Source of the DNA: an uncultured Halioglobus sp.
GTDB lineage: Bacteria > Pseudomonadota > Gammaproteobacteria > Pseudomonadales > Halieaceae
DNA length: 7,279 nucleotides
NCBI GenBank assembly: GCA_905480565.1
Contig: CAJQQW010000007.1
Location: forward strand, 1-7,279
Direction: 5' to 3'
The notes under the pieces were generated by a model. That model did not search any database. It was not told the DNA's origin and saw only the letters and a program-made list of their open reading frames with translations. Positions 1 to 5,400 of the stretch are shown here, piece by piece (position 1 is the stretch's first letter; each line of letters opens with the position of its first letter). Position numbers and translations under genes: made by a program.

Positions 1-176
1 CGCAGATCTGGCGAGACATTGCCCCCGGTACATCCGAACCCATCATAAACATGCGCCTCTGTCAGGGGCGCGCCCTCTTCCAGTGCCGCACTGTGCACAA
101 CAAACTCCTGTGCCTGTACCTGGCTACCAGTCAGTATAAAAATCATTAGCAATAGATTTCTGGAAAAATTCACCAT
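1..176 (-). CDS. PEBP / YbhB-YbcL-like exported protein, N-terminal part only
   Basis: Only the first 58 codons are in the window; the gene runs off its left edge. The protein starts with a short polar, Arg-containing segment and a hydrophobic stretch (LLLMIFILTG, about residues 8-17), then a likely signal peptidase site after VQA, so it is probably periplasmic. The mature part reads FVVHSAALEEGAPL and then HVYDGFGCTGGNVSPDLR. This matches the start of the phosphatidylethanolamine-binding protein fold (YbhB/YbcL, 'Raf kinase inhibitor-like'), where a G-x-N-x-SP motif leads into the ligand pocket. The biochemical role of bacterial members is poorly defined. The ATG at 174-176 lies only 2 bases after a GGAGG (179-183). 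The next codon, GTG at 171-173, is 5 bases away, so translation may begin there. The gene is separated from the MaoC gene by decayed and intergenic sequence. Confidence 0.88.
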   Translation of the reverse strand, partial: MVNFSRNLLLMIFILTGSQVQAQEFVVHSAALEEGAPLTEAHVYDGFGCTGGNVSPDL

Positions 177-336
177 GTCCTCCGTTATAGATTTATCATC
201 CGGTCAATATAGCGGACATCATTAGCCTCACGCTTGGCGCAGATATCAGCGACTGCCATCGCTCTAGCTTCACACTATACGCCGTCCAAAACCCTGTGCC
301 AGAAAATCCGCATGCCACGTGTATCGATGTAGTCAG

Positions 337-531
337 TCAGAAGGCACCGCGCACACTCTCTGGCACCTTGTAACAGACGTCCAAGGCCTGCCGCGCAGTT
401 GGCAAGAGAAACGAATCACATTGGCAATCCTGTTTTTTTCGACGCCGTGCCCAATCGAATACCAATTCTTCCCGCTGATTAGTCACCTCGCTCCGCATCA
501 CCAGTATCCCCGCACCGGGACGGCTGTCTGA
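337..531 (-). pseudogene. Detached C-terminal remnant of the MaoC-like gene
   Basis: Reading on in frame past the TAA at 532-534 gives SDSRPGAGILVMRSEVTNQ and then REELVFDW, as far as about position 451. This is what MaoC-like dehydratases carry after an 'EKR' strand: a Ser/Arg-rich turn, then two beta strands with V-T-N-Q-R at the bend. The match in the same frame shows that the stop is internal to a formerly longer gene. Beyond the Trp codon (451-453) the reading goes through an A7 tract (T7 at 433-439 on the plus strand) into a tail that no longer looks like the family, ending at an in-frame TGA at 337-339. The expected C-terminus may have been lost by a second lesion near the A7 run. No independent start signal is evident. 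Confidence 0.7.
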
Positions 532-870
532 TTAACGTTTTTCGATTACAACACTGACGCACTTCAGCTCATCCCCCGGGCTCACAGCTGCTTTCAGTTT
601 CATATTGTTGAAACCCAATGCGCTGATTGCCGCGCTGCCGCCAGTACTGTCTAAATCCTTGTGGCAAAAGAGGCTGACTGATACGGCAAATAAGTGTGTT
701 GATGATGCTATCAACCCAACAAATACAAATGCTTTCGCCGCTTCCGGATCGACATAAAAGGGCTGATAATCCCAACGGTATCCCAACTCCATTATCTCCT
801 CTTCGGCAATCAGGTGGCGCCTGGACGAGTCACGCTTCTCGCCAACGGCAAAATCTTCAAAATATTTCAC
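532..870 (-). CDS. MaoC-like dehydratase (hot-dog fold), truncated by a premature stop
   Basis: The 112-residue reading starts KYFEDFAVGEKRD and continues with an EEEI helix, RWDYQPFYVDPEAAKAF, GLIASSTHLFAV and a SPGDEL...VVIEKR strand, the order seen in MaoC-like hydratases/dehydratases of about 150 residues. These act on 2-enoyl/3-hydroxyacyl-CoA-type substrates in the cytosol. I chose the GTG at 868-870, preceded by AAGGGCG, because homology starts there. The ATG at 972 would add 34 unrelated residues and overlap the SnoaL gene. GTG lies 22 bases after that gene's stop, so the two are likely cotranscribed. Two oddities: the D-x4-H hydratase motif reads D34-Y-Q-P-F-Y39, with Tyr for His, and translation ends at TAA (532-534) about 35-40 residues early, with matching sequence continuing in frame. 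It is probably a non-functional hydratase; a sequencing error at the stop is the alternative. Confidence 0.8.
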   Translation of the reverse strand: MKYFEDFAVGEKRDSSRRHLIAEEEIMELGYRWDYQPFYVDPEAAKAFVFVGLIASSTHLFAVSVSLFCHKDLDSTGGSAAISALGFNNMKLKAAVSPGDELKCVSVVIEKR

Positions 871-892
871 ATTACGCCCTTTTCGCCGAAGG

Positions 893-1435
893 CTATCTCG
901 CTGGCCTTGACAGGGAGCGCAGGATATCCTGCGCTGCGCTCTCGCCCACGAGGCGTGAGGTGCGTGTGGCAATCAACCATTCCCCGTCCACCCGATTAAA
1001 CGTCCATTCATTAATGGAGAGTCGCATCAACCGCGGCTGCTCACCCTCGCGAAGGTACAGCCTCGAGTAGCCTATCGCCCGGGCACTGTCGCCTTTCACT
1101 TCGATATTACTGGGACCTACGGTATGCGCGGTATTGGGCAACATGCTTTGGTGCAGATCTGAACGCAGCATCTCGCCAATCGCCTCACGCCCCTGCAGCA
1201 CCAGGTCTGCTTGGTCCCCGTCACGACCCGCGCGTGGCGAGGAAACCCGATATTCAGCATCTTCCGTATGACAGGCCATGGCGAGCACATCATTGCCACA
1301 ATCCGCTGCCAACCCGTAGCGCGTCATCAGGTTCTTGATGGCCAATTGATCCTCGGCAAGCTGCAGCCGTTTTTCCTGCCGATCCAGCTGACTGCGCAAT
1401 TCCATCAGCGCCCGTTCAGTTTCTGTGCTCTCCAC
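893..1435 (-). CDS. SnoaL-like / NTF2-like domain protein with N-terminal coiled coil
   Basis: The 180-residue protein begins with a charged heptad-like helix (about residues 8-32, ERALMELRSQLDRQEKRLQL), then LAIKNLMTRYGLAADCGN, typical of the first helix of SnoaL-like (SnoaL_4) NTF2 proteins. The cone-shaped barrel follows: HTEDAEYRV, a G-REAI helix, NTAHTVGP (H104, a commonly conserved pocket residue), ARAIGYSRLYLR and a closing strand NEWTFNRVDGEWLIATRTSRL. Family members include cyclases, isomerases and dehydratases acting on polycyclic or aromatic substrates, and many of unknown function. The start is GTG at 1433-1435, with GGAG six bases upstream. It lies inside the end of the VanZ-like gene (20-base overlap), which suggests translational coupling. 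The MaoC gene follows after 22 bases. Family call is firm; substrate unknown. Confidence 0.88.
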   Translation of the reverse strand: MESTETERALMELRSQLDRQEKRLQLAEDQLAIKNLMTRYGLAADCGNDVLAMACHTEDAEYRVSSPRAGRDGDQADLVLQGREAIGEMLRSDLHQSMLPNTAHTVGPSNIEVKGDSARAIGYSRLYLREGEQPRLMRLSINEWTFNRVDGEWLIATRTSRLVGESAAQDILRSLSRPAR

Positions 1436-1772
1436 GAATTACTCCAGCTCGAAGACTAGCGGCGCGACCCCATAGCCACGACCCTGCGATAACCACGCCA
1501 AGCATGTTTGCAAGAAAATCATACCCTGACATCACCCTACCGGGCAGAAAAGACTGGGTTATTTCAAGGATACCGCCGTACAGCACGATACACAGACAGG
1601 CGATAATAAAACGTCGATCATAGCCCGTAATTCCCCATACCAATACTGTAAAAATCGCGTAGGTGCCAAAGTGCGCTAACTTGTCCCAAGGGTCGATAGA
1701 GGTACCGGTTCCGGGGCTCAATGACAACACTGCGACGAAAACTGTGGATAAAAGAACAACGAATGAATTCAC
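1416..1772 (-). CDS. VanZ-like integral membrane protein
   Basis: A hydrophobic protein of 118 residues with about four membrane segments (roughly residues 4-19, 37-50, 55-69 and 86-103). It has the VanZ-family signature: DKLAHF at 30-35, Y38 in the second helix, and E70-x-x-Q73...PGR (77-79)...D85-x-x-AN (88-89)-x-x-G92. VanZ itself gives low-level teicoplanin resistance, but most small chromosomal homologues have no assigned role. I chose GTG at 1770-1772 because it shares four bases (GTGA) with the SDR stop codon and has GGTGA six bases upstream. TTG at 1776-1778 is the in-frame alternative, adding two residues. The 3' end overlaps the next gene by 20 bases. This packing puts it in one transcript with the SDR and SnoaL genes. 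Confidence 0.87.
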   Translation of the reverse strand: MNSFVVLLSTVFVAVLSLSPGTGTSIDPWDKLAHFGTYAIFTVLVWGITGYDRRFIIACLCIVLYGGILEITQSFLPGRVMSGYDFLANMLGVVIAGSWLWGRAASLRAGVIRGEHRN

Positions 1773-2638
1773 GAGCAATCACCGGGCGGCTCGCTATCAT
1801 CAGGGGACTGGTCATGCATATAAGACTCGAAAGTGGTCTCGTGCTCCGGGTGCCATCGTGACAATGCCGGGCGGTTTTTTATGAGGTCACCCATGGCCCA
1901 TGCCATACGCCTGTTATCCGTCGATCGCGACGTATCATTATCGGGGCAGATAATGTAAAAATCGCCTCTGGATACATGGTCGACCATAAAATCGGCAACC
2001 TGCTCTGTCGTCCATGCCCCCGGTGGCTTATCCGGTAAAATTGAGCGGATCATACCCGAGTAGGTAAATCCCGGTACCAACAGATGGGCGCTTAATCTGC
2101 ATTTCTCTGTATTGCGGAATTCGTACTGCAGCATTTCAGTAACAGCTTTTACTCCCGCCTTGCTCACGTTATAAGCGGGGTTGCCCGGCGGGAGAGTGAT
2201 GCCCTGCTTCGAGCCAGTATTGATAACGACCGCATCATCATCCTGCTCAAGCATGGCAGGCACAAAGGCGTGTATGCCATTAATGACCCCCACCAAATTA
2301 ACGTTTAGTGTTTGCAGCCACCCTTCGTACCCTGTCCATGCACTGTTTCCCCTTAGCCCCGTTCCCGCATTGTTCATCAGCACGTTGACCTTGCCAAACC
2401 TCGCATATACCTTATCGCGAAGACGCTCAATGTCGGTCATTTGCGATACGTCCGCCGACACTATCATTACGTCAGGCAACTGCTCCGACACCTGCTGAAG
2501 TTTCTCCTCGTTGCTGTCTGAGATACACACTTGCAGCCCTAAACCGAGAAATTTTTGCGCACAGGCGAGCCCGATACCGTCTGCACCACCTGTAATCACA
2601 GACACTTTTCCCGGAGAGAATACACCCGACACACTCAT
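1769..2638 (-). CDS. Short-chain dehydrogenase/reductase (SDR), classical type
   Basis: A soluble NAD(P)-dependent oxidoreductase of 289 residues. All classical SDR landmarks are intact: nucleotide-binding TGGADGIG at 16-23, an acidic D41 at the end of the second strand (usually indicating NAD preference), D63-V, NNAG at 89-92, N114, catalytic S143 (in NTGSKQG), Y156 and K160 (YNVSK), then a PGFTYSGM segment after the active site. The C-terminal 60 or so residues (from about 'RGDFYIICPDND') extend beyond the minimal 250-residue enzyme and end in an acidic, Pro/Ser-rich tail. The ATG at 2636-2638 is preceded by GAGG at 8-base spacing. It follows the DUF6868-like gene by 55 bases, and its stop overlaps the VanZ-like start. 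The substrate, presumably an alcohol/ketone on a hydrophobic molecule, is inferred only from the neighbouring SnoaL and MaoC genes. Confidence 0.95.
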   Translation of the reverse strand: MSVSGVFSPGKVSVITGGADGIGLACAQKFLGLGLQVCISDSNEEKLQQVSEQLPDVMIVSADVSQMTDIERLRDKVYARFGKVNVLMNNAGTGLRGNSAWTGYEGWLQTLNVNLVGVINGIHAFVPAMLEQDDDAVVINTGSKQGITLPPGNPAYNVSKAGVKAVTEMLQYEFRNTEKCRLSAHLLVPGFTYSGMIRSILPDKPPGAWTTEQVADFMVDHVSRGDFYIICPDNDTSRSTDNRRMAWAMGDLIKNRPALSRWHPEHETTFESYMHDQSPDDSEPPGDCS

Positions 2639-2693
2639 AAACCAGCCTCTATCCTGTAGCTCATGCCCTATCCCGGTTCGGCGAAAAAAGCGG

Positions 2694-2939
2694 CTAGACT
2701 ATCAATCTGAGCGCAATATACGGCACGATATTAAACACCAAAACTAACAACTTATAGTTGCCGAGATACTGGAAGTAGTATGCGTTGAGTTCGCTTTCAT
2801 CCACCTGCATCAAGGCACTGTGCAAGCGCTTGGTGAAACCTCTGAACACCGTGACCCACAATGTGGAAAATAGTAATAACCCTATATTAATTACCGCGCA
2901 CCATCCAAAAATGGCTGTAAGAATCTCCAGATCGACCAT
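2694..2939 (-). CDS. Small two-helix membrane protein, DUF6868-like
   Basis: An 81-residue protein with two membrane segments (about residues 8-31 and 62-80) joined by a polar loop with TKRLHSALMQVDESELNAYY. The features FGWCAVIN at the start of helix 1 and a final FNIVPYIALRLI resemble, from memory, small proteins annotated as DUF6868; I cannot run a profile search to confirm it. No function is known. ATG at 2937-2939 has a strong GGAGG eight bases upstream. The gene sits 42 bases after the phosphatase gene and 55 bases before the SDR, so all three are probably cotranscribed. Confidence 0.8.
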   Translation of the reverse strand: MVDLEILTAIFGWCAVINIGLLLFSTLWVTVFRGFTKRLHSALMQVDESELNAYYFQYLGNYKLLVLVFNIVPYIALRLIV

Positions 2940-2981
2940 AGCCCTGCCCTCCGCCGTACGCTCTCTGCGCCCCTGTTCTGA

Positions 2982-3497
2982 TTATGCACCGGATACGAAT
3001 TTTTTCCATACGCCAAAAGGTTCCCAAATACGCCGCAGGTCATTGCGAGCCTGCTGTCTATCCATACCCTCTATGTCACACCGATAGCGATACACGAACG
3101 CAGAGACACGCATATTCGCTGCACAGTGGATCCACAGCCGGACTCCAGAGCAAGCCGACATGGCTGAAACGAACTGCTGAAAGTCCTTTTCAGTAGGACG
3201 ACTGAAATCTACAGGTATGTGGATGTAATCAAGCCCGAGAGCTGTCACGAGCGACGCTTCATCGCGCAGTGCATTCTCTGCATCATGCGGTGCCAGGTTG
3301 ATTACCGCCTCATAGCCTGCATCACGGATTGCGCGAAACTGCATCTCGGTAGGCTGACCCGAAGTGCATACCCTTTCACTAATGCGGTAGGCATTATAAA
3401 TGCCAGCCAAACTATCACCACTCACCTTCAGCCGTGTATATTTTTCCAGCAGGGTGACCAGATAATCGTATACTGTTTTCAGTGTGTTAAGTGACAA
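2982..3497 (-). CDS. Protein tyrosine / dual-specificity phosphatase-like protein
   Basis: A cytosolic protein of 171 residues. After a 30-residue N-terminal helix (YDYLVTLLEKYTRLK) comes NAYRISERVCTSGQPTEMQF, the entry to the DUF442-type phosphatase fold, then GYEAVINLAPHDAENALRDE, LGLDYIHIPVDFSRPTEKDF (D97 sits where PTPs carry the general-acid Asp) and the active-site segment WIHCAANMRVSAFVYRYR. The nucleophile would be C125, flanked by H124, with R130 as the phosphate-binding Arg. The loop is C-x4-R, not the canonical C-x5-R; I have seen the HCAANMRVSAF form in other proteobacterial members. The start is TTG at 3495-3497, preceded by GAGG at 7 bases; no closer ATG fits. The target, protein or small molecule, is unknown. 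The DUF6868-like gene follows after 42 bases. Confidence 0.86.
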   Translation of the reverse strand: MSLNTLKTVYDYLVTLLEKYTRLKVSGDSLAGIYNAYRISERVCTSGQPTEMQFRAIRDAGYEAVINLAPHDAENALRDEASLVTALGLDYIHIPVDFSRPTEKDFQQFVSAMSACSGVRLWIHCAANMRVSAFVYRYRCDIEGMDRQQARNDLRRIWEPFGVWKKFVSGA

Positions 3498-3598
3498 AAT
3501 ATAACCTCACTCCAAACGTTAACTCGCCTGCATTTGATTGGCTAAATGCTCGCTAGACAGCTGGCGTTTTCGAAATACCCGGTCAGACCAAGATAGCA

Positions 3599-4039
3599 CT
3601 AGAGAAGACTTTGCGCCTCTCCGTTCTGTAGAAGACGCAATCGCGTCAGGCGTATTTTCGCTATAAGCCATGCGTCATTTTCTTTGCGATAAAACTCGTG
3701 GTAATGGCCCCAGCCCTGCAATTGCAAACCCGGTAGAATCACGATGTCCTCCATCGCCCAGATACCACTCGCGCTGTTTTCATCCAGTATTACGATTTCA
3801 GGCATGTGACCGTGATGTATAGTAGTTGCGTCGGCGAGTATGGCGGATATTTGTTCGATATAATTATCACGCCCATGGGCCAGCATACCCGGGCCCTCAC
3901 GAAAGTCCGCCTCCAAATTTTCTGTAAAACACGCTGCCAGCCCAGTCCAGTCCTTCATGTCCATGCTACGGAAATAGCGGGCTTTTAGCTGGCGAATCGC
4001 CTCAACATCGAAGAGTGTGTTGTTCGTTACGGAGCTCAT
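3599..4039 (-). CDS. SnoaL-like / NTF2-like domain protein (SnoaL_4 type)
   Basis: A compact single-domain protein of 146 residues, very close to the consensus of the SnoaL_4 group: AIRQLKARYFRSMDMKDW in the first helices (Y22, D27 and W31 line the pocket in relatives), then LAACFTENLEADFREG, a G-RDNYIEQI helix, TTIHHGHMPEI, SGIWAMEDIV, GWGHYHEFYRK and WLIAKIRLTRLRL. The HHGHMPEI and GHYHE motifs put several His residues in the cavity. Relatives cluster with steroid or aromatic catabolism and polyketide genes, but most have no proven reaction. ATG at 4037-4039 has AGGA about 8 bases upstream. The membrane protein gene ends 24 bases before it. It differs clearly from the other SnoaL gene (893-1435): no coiled coil and different pocket motifs, so the two are not a recent duplication. 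Confidence 0.93.
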   Translation of the reverse strand: MSSVTNNTLFDVEAIRQLKARYFRSMDMKDWTGLAACFTENLEADFREGPGMLAHGRDNYIEQISAILADATTIHHGHMPEIVILDENSASGIWAMEDIVILPGLQLQGWGHYHEFYRKENDAWLIAKIRLTRLRLLQNGEAQSLL

Positions 4040-4063
4040 GCAAGTTTCCTACTATGGCGCGGA

Positions 4064-4507
4064 TTAAAAAAGAGCTGCAAGCACACCGTAAAACAGTATG
4101 AGAAACCCCCCAACCTCCGCAGCTATCAACATCCACATGTGCGCTGACACGTGATGCGCGGACAGATTGGTCTGCCCTAGCTGAAATGGTGCTTTGAACT
4201 GGTTCTCTGTGTCCTGCAACAGCCCATGCACCATATAACTCAGTATGGCGACCGCAAAATAAAATACGACGGCGGCTGTCGCTGAAATTTCCCAGGCGGC
4301 AGGAAGCTGGCTGATCTCCACAAACTTTGCCAGAAGTATGGCCGCAAACGCATAAAGCAAAGAGGCACGATGACAAATATCCACGTAAGGATGTGCCTCT
4401 CCGCTTGGCGAAGCCATGATCTGTCGATACTTCCAGATACCGGTCACCAACGCTGTCAGAAAAAACACGCCGGCAGAAACTATAGCCAGCTTTTCTGCTG
4501 TTTCCAT
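4064..4507 (-). CDS. Four-helix inner membrane protein of unknown function
   Basis: I do not recognise a named family. The 147-residue protein has four clear hydrophobic segments (about residues 8-25, 47-65, 74-97 and 124-146). The first loop holds WKYRQIMASP and AHPYVDICHRASLLY; the loop before helix 4 holds LSAHHVSAHMW. His residues near or inside the helices (H46, H94, H118, H119, H123) and E64 and E131 are unusual for a purely structural protein and could bind a metal or haem, which is speculation. I chose ATG at 4505-4507. The upstream TTG at 4523-4525 would add six residues and has a better AGGA at six bases, so either start is possible. The gene lies 81 bases after the small unknown gene and 24 bases before the SnoaL gene, which suggests a shared transcript. 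Confidence 0.82.
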   Translation of the reverse strand: METAEKLAIVSAGVFFLTALVTGIWKYRQIMASPSGEAHPYVDICHRASLLYAFAAILLAKFVEISQLPAAWEISATAAVVFYFAVAILSYMVHGLLQDTENQFKAPFQLGQTNLSAHHVSAHMWMLIAAEVGGFLILFYGVLAALF

Positions 4508-4588
4508 CGTGCAAACCCCGAACAATTGTTGTCCTGATCATTCCTCAGGCGTGTGAATAGCCATCCCGCCCGTTAACGCTCAACACAG

Positions 4589-4852
4589 TTACTCTGAAGC
4601 CAGCGTAATTGATTCCTCAATATACTGGTGAGTAAACCACTTCTTTGTCGTGACACGGCAAATAACCAGTATCTCCTCGTGCTCCGCATCTTTCCATTGG
4701 TATGACAACTCGATCTCGTAGGTGGCACCCGTAGCGGAGGTGACTGTCTTAAGCATTGCAGTGTCAAGATGCTCCGATGCGAGGGCATAACCCCCGCTCT
4801 TGATTGACTTCAGTTCACCGTCGGCTATTTCATGCGCTTCGGATCGATCCAT
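4589..4852 (-). CDS. Small conserved-looking protein of unknown function (87 aa)
   Basis: No family recognised. The 87-residue protein is soluble and acidic. A helical start (MDRSEAHEIADGELKSIKSGG) precedes a beta-rich part: LKTVTSATGATYEIELSYQW, then EEILVICRVTTKKWF. The 'G-T-YEIE...W-D' followed by 'EI-V-CRV' pattern suggests a small antiparallel beta protein; relatives probably exist, but I cannot name them. ATG at 4850-4852 has GAGG at 8 bases (with an AGGA closer in), which supports it as a real gene, as does plausible codon use. It is separated by 175 bases from the GDT1-type gene upstream and 81 bases from the membrane protein gene downstream. A TTGACA at about 4916-4921 (minus strand) upstream of it lacks a -10 hexamer at normal spacing, so I do not call a promoter. 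Confidence 0.75.
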   Translation of the reverse strand: MDRSEAHEIADGELKSIKSGGYALASEHLDTAMLKTVTSATGATYEIELSYQWKDAEHEEILVICRVTTKKWFTHQYIEESITLASE

Positions 4853-5027
4853 AATCCTGACCTCATTTCAAATGCTCCACCGAGAACGGGTCGAGAGCGA
4901 TAATATCCGACTTTTTGTCAACATAGATCGATTCTTTGCGTTAAACAAGTTTACGTAGCAAGTCATCAGCATCCCTGAATCCGGTGGTAAAGCGGTCTTA
5001 GCAAAGGCTTTCAATCGATTGTTATAT

Positions 5028-5300
5028 TTACGCATGGTAGAGGGTGAACATACCGATTCCGATGAAGCCAACGCCCGCCACATAATGCAAGTATCTTTCG
5101 CTAATGTATTCTGAAACCACAGATCCCGCCAGCACCCCGAAAGCGGCAGCCACCACCAGGGCGGCTGATGCAGCAAGAAACACAGTGTACTTACTGACTT
5201 CCTTGTCCGAAGCGAACAGCATCGTGGCGAGTTGCGTTTTATCACCCAGTTCCGCGATAAATACCGACCCAAAAATCGTGAGAAATACTCTCCAGTCCAT
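5028..5300 (-). CDS. Single-domain GDT1/TMEM165 (UPF0016) family cation transporter
   Basis: A 90-residue membrane protein starting MDWRVFLTIFGSVFIAELGDKTQ. E17-L-G-D20-K-T22 is the E-x-G-D-(K/R)-(T/S) signature of the UPF0016 family, whose characterised members move Mn2+ or Ca2+, probably against protons. Two further hydrophobic segments (about residues 37-57 and 68-88) complete three helices. Most members have two such repeats in about 200 residues; this one has one, so it must act as a dimer with itself or another half. Nothing looks missing, and single-repeat bacterial versions are known. I chose ATG at 5298-5300 (GAGG at 9 bases) over TTG at 5322-5324, which has no ribosome-binding site. 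It lies 100 bases after the GFA gene, with a palindrome in between. It likely exports or balances divalent cations at the inner membrane. Confidence 0.92.
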   Translation of the reverse strand: MDWRVFLTIFGSVFIAELGDKTQLATMLFASDKEVSKYTVFLAASAALVVAAAFGVLAGSVVSEYISERYLHYVAGVGFIGIGMFTLYHA

Positions 5301-5364
5301 TCCCTCTTGCCTCTCATTTATCAAACGTCAGGCGATTACCGCAGATATCCATCAGGAGTTCGAC

Positions 5365-5383
5365 ACGTCACCAGGAGTGACGT
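5365..5383. promoter_or_regulatory. Perfect inverted repeat ACGTCAC-N5-GTGACGT between GFA and GDT1 genes
   Basis: Seven-base arms at 5365-5371 and 5377-5383 with a 5-base centre (CAGGA) form a perfect palindrome. It lies 17 bases past the GFA stop and 64 bases before the GDT1 start. No T-run follows it in the direction of transcription, so it is not a classic intrinsic terminator. It could be an operator for the GDT1 gene or a weak RNA hairpin at the GFA 3' end. Function is inferred from position only. Confidence 0.35.
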
Positions 5384-5400
5384 TATGTTTCAAAAATGCA

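Noticed and set aside
319..531. A 70-codon plus-strand ORF (GTG start), with LWHLVTDVQGLP vaguely like a PEBP motif
   Set aside because: The same bases read on the minus strand as the MaoC C-terminal remnant, a much better explanation. There is no ribosome-binding site.
4002..4541. A 179-codon minus-strand ORF over the four-helix membrane protein
   Set aside because: It is Cys/Arg/Gly-rich without membrane segments, whereas the overlapping frame gives four clean helices. It also overlaps the SnoaL start.
4897..4921. TTGACA followed by TATTAT (minus strand) as a promoter for the 87-residue gene
   Set aside because: The two hexamers are only 10 bases apart; a sigma-70 promoter needs about 16-18.
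4868..5317. A 149-codon minus-strand ORF overlapping the GDT1-type gene in another frame
   Set aside because: The other frame carries the E-L-G-D-K-T motif and the membrane helices. This one is Arg/Ser/Trp-rich with no domain.
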